NCBI GenBank assembly: GCA_016617785.1
Contig: JADILM010000008.1
Coordinates: 496,001-560,000, forward strand
Length of the DNA stretch: 64,000 nucleotides
Source: Sporobolomyces roseus
Taxonomy: Eukaryota; Basidiomycota; Microbotryomycetes; Sporidiobolales; Sporidiobolaceae
Direction of reading: 5' to 3'
Shown here: positions 34,441 through 44,936 of the stretch, in pieces
Layout: every line of letters begins with the position of its first letter
Position numbering within the stretch: position 1 is the stretch's first letter
Program-made: the position numbers and the translations under genes
Notes under the pieces: model-generated
Database searches by the model: none
What the model was told of the DNA's origin: nothing
Seen by the model: the letters and a program-made list of their open reading frames with translations, nothing else

Positions 34441-34855
34441 TCAAGCTCCTCCTACGAGAATGTTGTTGATTGGGATCTGTACGAAAGAAATCAATCAGAT
34501 CAGCTCTTCTCTCAGAGTAAGCTGAAGTATGACTGTCACGTACGTGGATGAGTTTGACCAAGTAACCGATTCCACCCATCATAGCGAACCCGATCGCGAC
34601 CGCTCGACAAATTTGAATGTACTCTGTCAATTACTCGCTCCTTCATCAGCTCGCATTCGTAGGAGATGGGAGAGGAAGCGACTGACCTTTTTGATCAGGT
34701 TTAGTACATCTAGTCATGAACTATTCTCTCGAATCGACGCGAGGTGGAGTTAGTTGATGAACACGTCAAATCAAAGAGAGAGAGATTGAACTTACGTTAT
34801 TACCATCCTTGATGAAAGTCTTTCCTGATTCTGTCAGATCTCTTACTGCTTCCAT
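34441..34855 (-). CDS. SSS1: Sec61 gamma subunit (SSS1)
   Basis: Four small exons, 69 residues, the normal size for this subunit of the ER protein-conducting channel. The spliced protein begins MEAVRDLTESGKTFIKDGNN, continues FMTRCTKPDQK and EYIQICRAVAIGFAMMGGIG, and ends IPINNILVGGA. The RCTKPD motif and the single C-terminal membrane helix (AIGFAMMGGIGYLVKLIH) are diagnostic of a tail-anchored Sec61 gamma. Exons of 30-80 bases make it easy to miss in automated annotation. Shares a 126-base divergent promoter with BET2. Confidence 0.92.
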
Positions 34856-34981
34856 CTTCTGTCTTTGATTTGGGAATGAGAAGTGGAGGGTTGTGGTATC
34901 GGATCAAAGAAGAGGGGGAAATCGAAACCCCTCCTTGCTTGACTAGCTACCTCTCACTCTGTTTTGGACAATCGCTCAAGG

Positions 34982-36420
34982 ATGAGTTTGGATATATCTC
35001 TACACGTCAAGTACATTCAATCATTAGACAAGGTACTCTTCCCTCTCCCTCCTCTTTCTCGCTCAACTTACTCGAATCTCCCTCTTCTCTTGCTCGTTAG
35101 AACCGAGATGAGTTATCCTATCATTTCACGGAACATTTGAGAATGAATGGGATCTATTGGGGATTGACGGCGTTGGCGTTGATGGATAAGAAAGATGATT
35201 TACCAAAGGATGAAATGTTGAATTGGGTCATGACTTGTTGGATACAAGACATAGGTACGCTCCTCCTTCGTTCTCAGCGGCATCATGGACGAACACTGAA
35301 TCGAAAAAGAGAAGTGTAGGCGGTTTCGCACCTCATCCAGGACATGATCCCAATATTCATTCTACGCTTTCCGCTGTCCAAATCCTCGCAACTCACGATT
35401 CCCTTCATCTCCTCAACGTAGACGCTATCGTCACTTGTCAGTCTCTCCCTTGCTGCCCTCCAATTATAGCCGCTGACTCTCCTCTCTCTCTTAGATGTTC
35501 TCTCCCTTCAAGATCCCTCACGAGGTTCATTCTCGGGCGACTCTTGGGGAGAACACGCTTCCCGTTTCACCTATTGCGCCGTCTCCATCCTCTCCCTACT
35601 CGGGAGATTGGAGGATCTGGAGCCTACGAGGGAAAAGACAGTGGAGTTTATTAAAGAATGTAGGAATTTCGATGGAGGATTCGGGATGGTAGAAGGGGCG
35701 GAAAGTCATGCGGCGTACGGTGAGCAATCTTTTGCACTCGTATCCTCCCTCTCAGAAGAAAGGGGAGCTGATGCGGTGAACCGGCGTGCTCAGTTTGGAC
35801 TTGTGTGGGAACGTTGGCTATTCTGGATAGGTTGGATCTCGTTGATTCAGATACACTTTGTTGGTGGTTGTGTGAGAGACAATTACCGAATGGAGGGTTG
35901 AATGGGAGACCTGAGAAATTAGAGGATGTGAGTTCGCATGATCTTCTTATCTTCACACGAAAGAGCGCTAATGATAAGTCGAGCATCTGTGTTCACAGGT
36001 CTGCTACTCATGGTGGGCTGTCGCTACTCTCGCGATACTGGGAAGATCACATTGGATTGATGGAACAAAATTATCAGAATTCATCTTGTCTGCTCAAGTA
36101 CGCCCGTCTTCGCTTTCCCCATCTTTCTGCTGCAGTGGACTGATGGTGAGAGGATGGTCGTGTACAGGATCCAGATGAAGGTGGAATAGCGGATCGACCA
36201 GAAGATGTAGCGGATGTTTGGCATACAGTTTTTGGATTAGCTGGTGCGTTTCCCTCTATTCTCTCAGCCTCTCGTCTCCTCAAGCACGCACTGATTGGAT
36301 GGTGGCCATGTAGGTCTGAGCTTGTTGGGATACGAGGGATTGAAAGAGGTTGATCCGGTTTATTGTATGCCTCGTGAAGTGACGGATCGAATCGTCGGAA
36401 AGAAGGGGAAGGACAAGTAG
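34982..36420 (+). CDS. BET2: Rab geranylgeranyltransferase beta subunit (BET2)
   Basis: Multi-exon gene of about 330 residues. The beta subunit of GGTase II prenylates the C-terminal Cys of Rab GTPases with the alpha subunit and escort protein. Exon 1 (34982-35032) encodes [17 protein letters not shown] and joins [20 protein letters not shown], the standard N-terminus; the longer open frame from 34876 reads a different frame and is not used. Prenyltransferase repeats include [40 protein letters not shown] and [20 protein letters not shown]. Zinc and substrate-pocket blocks [18 protein letters not shown] and [20 protein letters not shown] are intact. Confidence 0.92.
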
Positions 36421-36633
36421 CGGATAGTGGAATTGAGGAAGTGATCATGTTGTTGTAATACTCTATCTCTTGGCTGCGCTTGATAGGTCGAGTCCGGATC
36501 GTAGAGAGGAAATTGACATCTTTTCGAAAGCTCGACTTGCGAATCGTACCGACTCGAGACTCCGGACCCGTATCTCGCCTGCGCTCGAATCAGACGACCT
36601 GCCACGATGTACGAAAAGCTAGTCCCTGTCATT

Positions 36634-38078
36634 TCACGAGAACCATCTGCCTCTCTTACCAAGCGACGTCAATTCCATTTCCTTCGTGAGCTCCTCTAGC
36701 CCGATCCTTTCTTCGAATGCGGCGAGTACTTCCCACTCCTGCTCAAATTCGCCATTCACCCCTATCGCTTTCAATGCACTCCCTTTAACCTCGACTCCGG
36801 CCCCGCTCGCGATTTCGAGGAATCTGATCAACCCTTTCTCGTCAAACTCCGAATTCCACGCCGGTAAAACCCAACCAGGATGGATCGACCATTCTCCCTT
36901 TCCTGCATTCCAGTAGAGTTGACCAACATTCTCGATTCGTGGACCGATTCGACCGTCGATGTTGTTCAAGACGATCGTCTTCAGCGACTGATGCTTGCCG
37001 GGAGGAGTGATGAGTTTGATGAGCTCCGAGAGAGAGACATCGGCAGATTGCTCGAAGGTGATAGTCTCCAGTGGAAGGTCGCGGAATTGGGAGTAAAACT
37101 CAGCCTCATCGCAAATGCTCGCGCCCCCAACGGTCAAGGTGGACAGAGCCGAGAGCATGGAGCAATCAATTCCGTGACGGTCGAGAAGATGGAACGTTGT
37201 CCTAGTACAGTCGTAGATCACTTTCAGCGATTGCAGTGGGGTTTGTGGATCAATCGCTGATAACATTGTTTCGATGCATTCGCTGGCAAGATCACATGCG
37301 CCGTTGTGAGTGTCGATAACCGAGAGTGTGGATAGCTGATTGAAAGCCGGTAACAAGCGTTCGAGTCCGGTCTGTGGGACTATCGGACCTTCGAGGAAGA
37401 GTTCACGGACTGAGATTGGAGAAACCGGAAACCACCCCTCCGTACGAGTATCGCGGCTAATACTCCCTCGAGTACGGACGATAGTGAGGCGAAGTTGCGC
37501 GAGTCGTGAAAGCGAAAGTTGAGCGTAGTGGGAGGGGTGCCAGGGATTGTCGATGCGAAAGAAGGTCGAAGTGAGGCGGAGGCAGGATAGTTTGGGCAAT
37601 GCACGACTCATGACATCCGAGACGAGGAGCATGAAGGCGATCCTAGTTGAACCATAGATTGAGATCTCTCCAACTTCGGATGACTTGGACAGGATATCGG
37701 TGAGAATGGCATTCGAAGGGTCTCCATGGTCTTGTGCTTCTCGCGCTGGAGCTCTTCCGGGCACGAATTCGATACGTATATCCAAAGACTTGATGAGGTT
37801 GAGAAGAGAGGGACTGGACTGAACGGACGAGCAGAAGAGGTCGAGGGAGCGATAGGAAGTGAGTCGAACTCGATGGTAAAGATAGTATCGAAGGAAAGGG
37901 AGAAGGCGTTTCGAGATGGGGAGGTATAGACTACGGTCCGAAGACTGTGCTAGTGTGAAGATTGATCCGAGGAGCTCGTCAGGAAGTCGACAGAGGTGAT
38001 TGATCTGGAGAAGGGAAAGAAGATGAGGGAGGCTTCGAAGTAACACAGATTCGCTGTACATACCTTGTTCTGATTCAT
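36634..38078 (-). CDS. F-box/LRR-like protein, class A (pair 3)
   Basis: Two exons, 461 residues. Exon 1 (38064-38078) is 15 bases, MNQNK; a phase-0 intron of 59 bases precedes exon 2 (36634-38004), which opens INHLCRLPDELLGSIFTLAQ. Then LPISKRLLPFLRYYLYHRV, Leu-rich repeats, and the class A C-terminal signature IHPGWVLPAWNSEFDEKGLI. An apparent longer start MYSESVLL at 38061 is intron sequence read through. Divergent from the class B2 gene at 38423 across 344 bases. Confidence 0.73.
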
Positions 38079-38422
38079 GATAGATCTCCTATCGCTCTTG
38101 AGCGTATTCGAGTCGTATCTGAGGTGATGTCGAAGTAGAAAGTGAAGGGAAGGAAAGAGAGAAAAGAAACACTCTCTAACTCTCACTTCTACACCTCACT
38201 CGAATCTACAACAAGCTGGAACGGACTTTGAAAAGCTACAATATACTGTCTATGCAGGCGGGAGATCCTCCAGTACGCTGCTTCTCCTTCTCTCTCCCCT
38301 CCCAATTTTTCATCTCGGATGGTGTCCCTCTCTTCACTCAGGCTATGGAGGCAGTCAAGATACATCTCAGGAGTATTGCATATTGATGCTCTATACTTGA
38401 CAGTCAACAAAACTCCAACAAG
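38079..38422. promoter_or_regulatory. Shared divergent promoter, F-box pair 3
   Basis: 344 bases, exactly the length of the pair 2 spacer and inverted relative to it. On the minus strand the TCCGAGATGAAAAATTGGGA element begins at 38319, 103 bases from the class B ATG. A matching AAGTAGAAAGTGAAGGGAAG tract sits near 38133. Confidence 0.65.
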
Positions 38423-39671
38423 ATGTCGACTTTAACCTCTTCGAATCTCCCTTTGTCAAACTCTCCTCTCCCTCTCCTCCCAGTCGAACTCCTTGGTCAG
38501 ATCATCGAGCATTCGGTACCCTCTCACTATCATTCTCTCACCTTTCAACATAGACAAACTACCCTTCGTAATCTCTGCCTTACGTCTCGACTCTTTCACA
38601 AACTCGCTCAACCTCTCTTGGAGCAGTTCGACCACCTACACCTTTCTGAAAGCGGAACCGAATCGAGTCGTCGCCAAGAAGATCTCAAGTTGACTCGGGT
38701 GCTATCTGTGACTGTCATCTCAAAGAGACCGCTCGGCAGCGTCGAATCTCTCGTTCTCGACTATCCCAACTTGGAGGAACTTCACATTTACTCACGCTGG
38801 AAAGACTACCGCTTCATCGACGTCTCTCGGTTTGTATCTCTATCATGTAAGCTTCATCCTACTTTTCTCCTCGACTTGGGACTGATAACATTTCACATAT
38901 TTAGCTTTGACGAATTTGACAATCTCTTGGACCGACGCGAGACTCCCTATCCCCGCTAGCTTCCCTTCACTACGATACGTCACCATCTATCGATCGAACG
39001 AGAACGAAATCGCTTCACTCCTACAACCATCAGTCCTCCCTTCCCTCCGAATTCTCGCTCTTCTCTACGCTTTACCTTACTACGAAGAGATCGATTTCGA
39101 TGCCCTATTATCTCGACTCGATCTCCTCATCGGTACTCCTTGTACAATGGAGTGCTTCGAGGAGGACAAGGAGCTTATGGAGAAGCATGGAGACAAGATC
39201 TTGATGGATGTTCGATACGATGAGATTTCGGGTCAATTGCTTCCCATCGTCCAACACGTTCGAATTCGAGTCACTCCCGGCGAGATGCTAGAAGAACAGA
39301 GTCCATACGGGGAGGAGGAGCGTCTCGACAGGTGGCAGGAGAAGGAACCTTGGGATTTGATGGAAGAGCCGAACAGTGAAGGAGATTTGAGGGAAGCGTT
39401 CAACTGGTTCTGGGATTCTCGATGGGCCTCGAAGACTGCTTACAAGACCCTCTTTCTCGATCAGGGACTCTATAAAGGACTCGAATCGTTTGAAGGGATG
39501 CAAGACAGTTACGAGCATATCGTTGAAATGTGCGAAACGGATGGAACTGAGGTCGTTCTGGAAAAGCAACCGGTTTCAAAGTCGGCAGATTCAGCTATCA
39601 CTCCAGAGCTACTGAGATGGATCGAGAGGAGGAACAAGAAGAAGAAGGTGGAAAGTGAGGGAGAAGTCTAG
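38423..39671 (+). CDS. F-box-like protein, class B2 (pair 3)
   Basis: Two exons (38423-38846, 38905-39671), 396 residues. Starts MSTLTSSNLPLSNSPLPLLP; F-box-like motif LPVELLGQIIEHSVPSHYHS; RQTTLRNLCLTSRLFHKLAQ. The phase-1 intron rejoins SLTNLTISWTDARL. An insertion rich in Glu and Trp near residues 270-300 (EERLDRWQEKEPWDLMEEPN) is absent from its two relatives. Ends with the B2 signature SADSAITPELLRWIERR and a Lys-rich tail. Close to the gene at 28453; the two probably arose by duplication of the whole pair. Confidence 0.72.
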
Positions 39672-40385
39672 AGAGAGAAAGGAAGGGAGGATTACAGCTC
39701 GAATCGCTACCCGTCTTCCGCATCTTCCTCAGCTCGCTTCTCAACCACGGACTTCTCACCTCTTGCCCCTACCTTCACTCAATACCCAATTCGCAACACT
39801 CTCTCCGCCTCAGAAACTCGTCGCTCACTTTATCCTCCGCCACCCTCTCGTCAACTCAATCTGCATCTTCCCATCCGAAACGCCCGCAGCTCTCCTTCGC
39901 CTCTCAAGCTGCTTACCTCGATCGAGCTTGCTGGGTCACCTTCGCCCCTCTTCGCTCCTCTCGACACTCTCGACTTCCTCACATCCCCGACTCTGGATTC
40001 GCCCACTTCCCTCTATGTTCCTTCGCTCTCGCACTTCATCTCCCGTCTTCAGCGTCAAGCCCCCTCGACTCCGTCTTCAAAGTACGAACGATACATCAGT
40101 AGGGAAGGAGGGGTATCGCTTCAGGGAAACGAGGAGGAAGCACCGAAGCAAGAGAGGAGGTTTCGATCTCGGCTACGCTGTATCAAAGTTTTAGTAAAGC
40201 ATACGCAATTGCAGTCATACTCAGTCTCTTTCTTCGCTCGTCCAAGGCGTTTTCTGAGAGTAAGCGATATCGTTTGCAATAAGACAGCTACGACCGAGAA
40301 CTTTGATTTTCTTCGCACAATCAGCATTTCCATAACAAGTTCTTTCCCATTGTGCCTACTGATACGCCAGAATCAGACTCGTGAA
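39672..40385. other. Coding-like stretch without an assignable gene
   Basis: 714 bases between a class B gene and a BTB gene. Between 39690 and 40190 the sequence has the C-ending codon preference of real exons here, first in one plus frame (QKLVAHFILRHPLVNSICIF) and then, after about 39905, in another (PLFAPLDTLDFLTSPTLDSP, then SHFISRLQRQAP). No frame has both a convincing start and a known domain. It may be a frameshifted remnant, a gene with an unseen intron, or simply CT-rich DNA. I assign no function. Confidence 0.3.
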
Positions 40386-41328
40386 TCATTCGACATATTC
40401 AGAGGACAGCAACTCACCGAAGCTGAGCCCTTGAATCGGGAAAGGTTCCCATTTTGACGTTTCTTTCTCGAATTTCTCCACAGTCGCTTTGACTTGCTTT
40501 CTACAACTGGAGCAGCACCTATGATTGTGTTCATCGAAGCATTTCGAGAGTGGGAGAGGAGGGGTATCGCGCGGATCGTAAAGAGCGAGAGCCGCTCCGC
40601 TGAGTTTCTGCCAGGTCTCCTGCTTTGAAGTCGAGCAACAATCTTGCGGAATAGCTTTCGCGTAGTCGCTCAAAATCTGGAAGATCTTGGTCGCGTGGAA
40701 GGTCCTCCAGAATGCCTGTTCGTAAGAAGGGATGAGCAGACGCATTACCGGCTAGAGACGGGAAATGAAACTGACGAGTCGTTCCTTCCACTCGTGAGCA
40801 GCTCGGAAGTTAGGGTCGCTGAGATCGTTGATTCTGACAGCACGCACGGCGGTGAAGCGAATCGAGCTCTCATCCCCGATGAGGGTAGCGAGCGTGAACG
40901 CGAAGAAAGCGGATTCTTGACGAGCCTCGACCTCCCTGCATTGCCTGGTTAGCAAAGGACTCGCGGTGTGAGGTAAAGGCCATGTGAACGTACCATATCT
41001 TGGCTTCAACTACCTTGCGAGCCGTAGCAGAGTCGTATTTGTCCGCCAACTTCGCAAAGTTTTCCCAGTTCTTCTCCGTTGCGTAGGACAAAGCCTTCTT
41101 GAGGTCTGCTTCGCGTCCTTCAAGCATAAGAACGAAGGGAACTAGCTGTGCCTTGGTTTCGGCGAGGGGGATCGAGATGTCTCCAGCGTCATCTGACTGA
41201 AGCTCAAGCGAGAGCATGTCGGCGAAAACCTTCGAGTGAGCGATGAGGGCCGACTGGGAGACGGCTAGGGCGACAGGAGGAGCGTCGGAGGCGGTGATGA
41301 TGATCTTGGCGTCCATCTCAATCGCCAT
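40386..41328 (-). CDS. BTB/POZ-like domain protein 1
   Basis: Three exons (41328-40994, 40935-40776, 40715-40386), 274 residues. The N-terminal half looks like a fungal BTB/POZ domain: PVALAVSQSALIAHSKVFAD, MLSLELQS, SIPLAETKAQLVPFVLMLEG, then a KLADKYDSATARKVVEAKIW helix. BTB proteins dimerise and often act as substrate adaptors of CUL3 ligases. The C-terminal part has a Cys/His-containing segment, KCFDEHNHRCCSSCRKQV. Exon 2 is 160 bases, as in the paralogue at 62973, and intron phases (2, then 0) are the same. The second intron has the weaker donor GTCAGT and was placed by comparison with the paralogue. Confidence 0.68.
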
Positions 41329-41502
41329 AGGGAATCGAGAGGGGTGAAAGAGAAAGGAGAAAGAGCAGGAAACAGACAACGAATCACCTTTTCTGCCCTC
41401 CGGAAACATCCGCGGCTCTGCTCAGCTTTGACAACCTCGTCAGCTCTCTCGATGACTTAGCAGCGAGAAGGAAGGTTGTAATGGAGGCATTGCGATAGAC
41501 TC

Positions 41503-42920
41503 TCAAGCGATTTCTCTCTCTTCCCCCCTCTTCTCGCGTCGCCTTTCCTCCGCCATCGTATAATCAATAGCCTGGTCGTACTCCTTCTCTCGCTTTGACT
41601 CTACTCCGATCGCCTCCACAGCCGTTCCCATCACGACGAAACCCTCCCGATGAGCCATCTTGATAAACGTGACAAAGTCTTCTTCGCTGAACTCCTCCGT
41701 CCACTCCGGCAATTTCCAATCTCCATAGGGCGCCCACACTTTATTCTCGATGTCATAATGAGGCTTCCCGACGTCTTCAATTCTAGTGCCAACCTTCCCG
41801 TCGACGTGGTTGAAGATGAGGAACAAGAGATGAGGGTGTCTGGTCGGACCGCTGACGAGCATGGTGAGCTCAGCCAGTGATAGATCGCAGTGCAACTGAA
41901 AGCAGATGCTTCTGATTGGGAGGGAGTAAAGCGACGAGTACAACTCGAGTTGGAGAGAGGAGAAATGGGAGAGGAGGCAGATATTTGTCAAGGAAGTGAA
42001 AGATTCGGCTTTGTTCGAGAAATCCCCGTAGACCAGGACTTCACGCTCTGTCTGACAACCAATGGCTAAAGTGATAAGCTTTTGGGGAGTAGGGATCGAG
42101 TCGAGAAGATCGTAAATGAAGGATGAGGTTTCAGAGGTATCGAAGAGGGAAAGGTACGTGAGGGAATCGAGGGTTGAGAGGAGTTGTCGAATAGATGTTT
42201 CGTGGTCACCGAGAGGACCGATGAGCTGGAATTTGCTGATCTTGGAAGAGTAAGCCTTCGAGAGGAGCCGAGGTTCTGCCTTGCGATCATCGATTGATCT
42301 GGCCGGCGAGATATTGAGTGTGAGCGAAATGACCTCCGGACAGTGCTGTAGTGCATCGTAGACTGAGGGGCTGAAGGGATCAGAGATCGAGTGAAGGGTC
42401 GAAGTGATGTCGAGGTTCCGCAATCTAGCTAGTGAAGACGAGACGATCGGGGACAATAGTAGTAGTGTGATTCGGGTTGATCCGGAGATGCCGACTGTTT
42501 GTACGTTTGACAACCGTGCGAGCAATCGCTCAATGGTAGCATTCGAGGGGAAACCAGGATCTTCGGCTTCTTCAGTATCCCACATCGTCATCCGGTTGAA
42601 CTTGACGTCGACTTCGAGTTTCTTGATGCAGGGAAGAACGCTCGGATGTGCCTGAGTCACCGCGCAGAGATTATCGAGGGATTTGTAAGAGTGGACTTCT
42701 ATCGAGCGAAAGAGTTGACGACGTTGGAAAGAGAGAAGGGATTTCGAAAGAGGGACAGTGAGAGGTCGAGAGGAGTCATGGGCGTGGTAGAAGATGTCGT
42801 CGAGGAGTTCAGAGGGGAGATGGGAGAGGTAGTCGCGATTTGACTGAGAGAAGAAGGAGAGACGTTAGCAGAAGAGTATAGAGCGTTAGGGAAGGTTCGA
42901 CGTACCTTCTGATCACTCAC
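41503..42920 (-). CDS. F-box/LRR-like protein, class A (pair 4), ATG replaced by GTG
   Basis: Exon 2 (41503-42843) is open throughout and opens SNRDYLSHLPSELLDDIF, the F-box-like motif; it carries Leu-rich repeats and the class A signature APYGDWKLPEWTEEFSEEDF. The expected 15-base exon 1 is present at 42906-42920 with good splice sites, but reads GTG AGT GAT CAG AAG where relatives have ATG. An in-frame TAG lies a few codons upstream, with no ATG between. The next in-frame ATG is at 42591, beyond the F-box. So this is either a gene with a GUG start, a gene losing function, or one with an unseen first exon. Otherwise 451 residues and intact. Confidence 0.62.
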
Positions 42921-43271
42921 AAGAGACTCAGTACTATTCCTATACTAAGCCAAGTCGTTCCTGAAGGAGTGTGAGTAGAAAGTGAAAGGAAGGAAAGAGA
43001 GAGAAGAAATCGATCGAGCGATCGAGAGGTTAGCTCCTACACCTCGCTCGATCGCCAGGATAGCTCGAGAGGACAGTAGGGAGTATTATTGAGATATAGG
43101 GCAGTGTTAGACTAGCCCAGGTGAGTTCCTCTCTTCCTTTCTCCCTCCCCCTCACCTCCTCGTCTCGGGATCGTCTTTCCTCTTCTCTCAGACTGTCGAA
43201 GGTCCTGTAGTAAGCTACAAGAGAATAAATAGCTGACTGTACATCGCTGTCGATGATACAACTCGTTCCAG
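42921..43271. promoter_or_regulatory. Shared divergent promoter, F-box pair 4
   Basis: 351 bases. More diverged than the other four spacers, but a CGTCTCGGGA block at 43161-43170 falls at the position of the CATCTCGGA core of the others, and an AGTAGAAAGTGAAAGGAAGG tract near 42972 matches pair 3. Confidence 0.55.
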
Positions 43272-44459
43272 ATGTCAAATTCCCCCTCCTCTTCCTCGAT
43301 TCCCTTTCCTCGTTCCCAATCCTCGCTCCCTCATCTCCCAGTCGAACTCCTTCGCCAAATCATCGAATCATCAGTATTCGCACAACCGCTGAACTACCGT
43401 AAACAACAAAACATTCTTCAGATTCTCTGCCTCACTTCTCGAACTTTTCGGCGAATCGCTCAATCTCTCCTTCAGCAATTCGACAAGGTCTTCCTCTTCA
43501 GCGAAAAGATTCCGATCGATCACGTTTCCGAAGTGGCGTCGACTGCACGAGTCTTGGAAGTTACGGTGGATCGATTAATGCCAGCCGGCTCAATCGAAGC
43601 TCTCATTCTCGCCTATCCGCAACTCAGGGAGCTTCACCTCGATCATCAATGGAAGATCCCTCGGATAATCGATATATCTCGATTCCCTTCACTGAAAGGT
43701 AGGCCCGTGTTTCGTCTTCGCCCTTGGACCGTCGCTAATTGACCTTGGAACCATTCAGATCTCACAGAATTGTCGATCTACGGCGCGGACCTCACCTTTG
43801 TGGACCCCGACGCGTTTCCTTCGCTACAATATCTCAGTCTCAACTCGTGTGACTGCGACGACGTTGACATCTTGGCTTCACTTACATTCCCATCTCTCAA
43901 GGCTCTCGCTCTTCTCGATACTCCGTTCGACATAGATCCGGACGATTTCGACGAACTATTCAAGCAGCTCGATCTGTTCGTCTGTACGCCAGAAACGGTA
44001 GCAACGGAGATGCTCGAGCATGAGGAGTCTGAGGACAAGATCCTGCTCGATTGCTTCTTCAAGGACGTTAAACATCGACATGACGATCTGTATGTTGCTC
44101 GACACATCCGATTCAGAGTCCATCCGAGGGATATCTGGGAGGAGGAGGACGCCGTCAAAGTCCGAGAAGCGTTCGATACCCTAATAGAAGTTCGCCGTGT
44201 CTCGGACGTCCCTCTCTGCACCATCTTTGTCGCCGCCGGACTCTTTGACAGACTTGAACCCTATGAAGGCCTTCAGAAGAGCTATCAGGAATTCATGGAA
44301 GCGTGGAAAAGGGATGGAACCGAGGTAGTCTTGGAGGAACAGATTTACAACAGTTCTGCCGATTCGGCGATCTCCCCAGAGCTGCTGAGGTGGATTGATC
44401 GGAGCAAGAAGCAGACGCTAGATGTTGAGAATAAGGGCGTATTGGTAGGACGAGCGTGA
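43272..44459 (+). CDS. F-box-like protein, class B2 (pair 4)
   Basis: Two exons (43272-43698, 43759-44459), 375 residues. Starts MSNSPSSSSIPFPRSQSSLP; F-box-like motif LPVELLRQIIESSVFAQPLN; RKQQNILQILCLTSRTFRRI. The phase-1 intron rejoins LKDLTELSIYGADLTF, the opening of the Leu-rich part. Acidic stretches (FDIDPDDFDELFKQLDLF) and the B2 signature NSSADSAISPELLRWIDRS follow. The least similar of the three B2 copies. A possible 3' UTR intron lies at 44502-44560. Confidence 0.72.
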
Positions 44460-44936
44460 AACGTCTCTTTTCGGTGTAGAGCGATCGAGGTTCTTCGAGA
44501 GGTAAGCTTGCTCCATTTCGACCTGATGAACTCCTTCAAACTAATCACATTCTTTGACAGCGTCGATGCTCGAAGCACACACTAGAAAACCCCTCGCCTG
44601 TCATCTCGCTTCCCATCGACTTCTTGTTTCCGATTCTCGTTTCCCTGCATTTCCAACCCTGTCGACTAGCGATCTCAGTACAGCTCGCTTCATCTTTGCC
44701 ATTACCCTCGGCCCTTGTCGGCTCAGCGCATCAGTCATGCGCAATGTAGATTCGAAATTGGAAAACACTTTTCGCTCTCGATTCGATTCGACTCGAGACA
44801 AACGAATTTTTACTAGTGACAAAAGATTGGGCACAAACAGACGAAGCTATACAAGGCACTGATTTATCCGTGAGTCTTTCCAGCTCTCTAGGTCTGTCAA
44901 AAGCTGAATTTCCAATGTATTCCTTCCCTCCTTTTC
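44460..44936. other. Convergent intergenic region with possible 3' UTR intron
   Basis: 477 bases between converging stops. At 44502-44560 a GTAAGC donor, a CTAAT branch-like site and a TTTGACAG acceptor form a 59-base intron of the local type, probably in the 3' UTR of the class B gene. No gene recognised. Confidence 0.45.

Noticed and set aside
34870..35100. Upstream start of BET2 at 34876 (MRSGGLWYRIKEE)
   Set aside because: It does not run in the frame that yields the family N-terminus [16 protein letters not shown]; the ATG at 34982 does.
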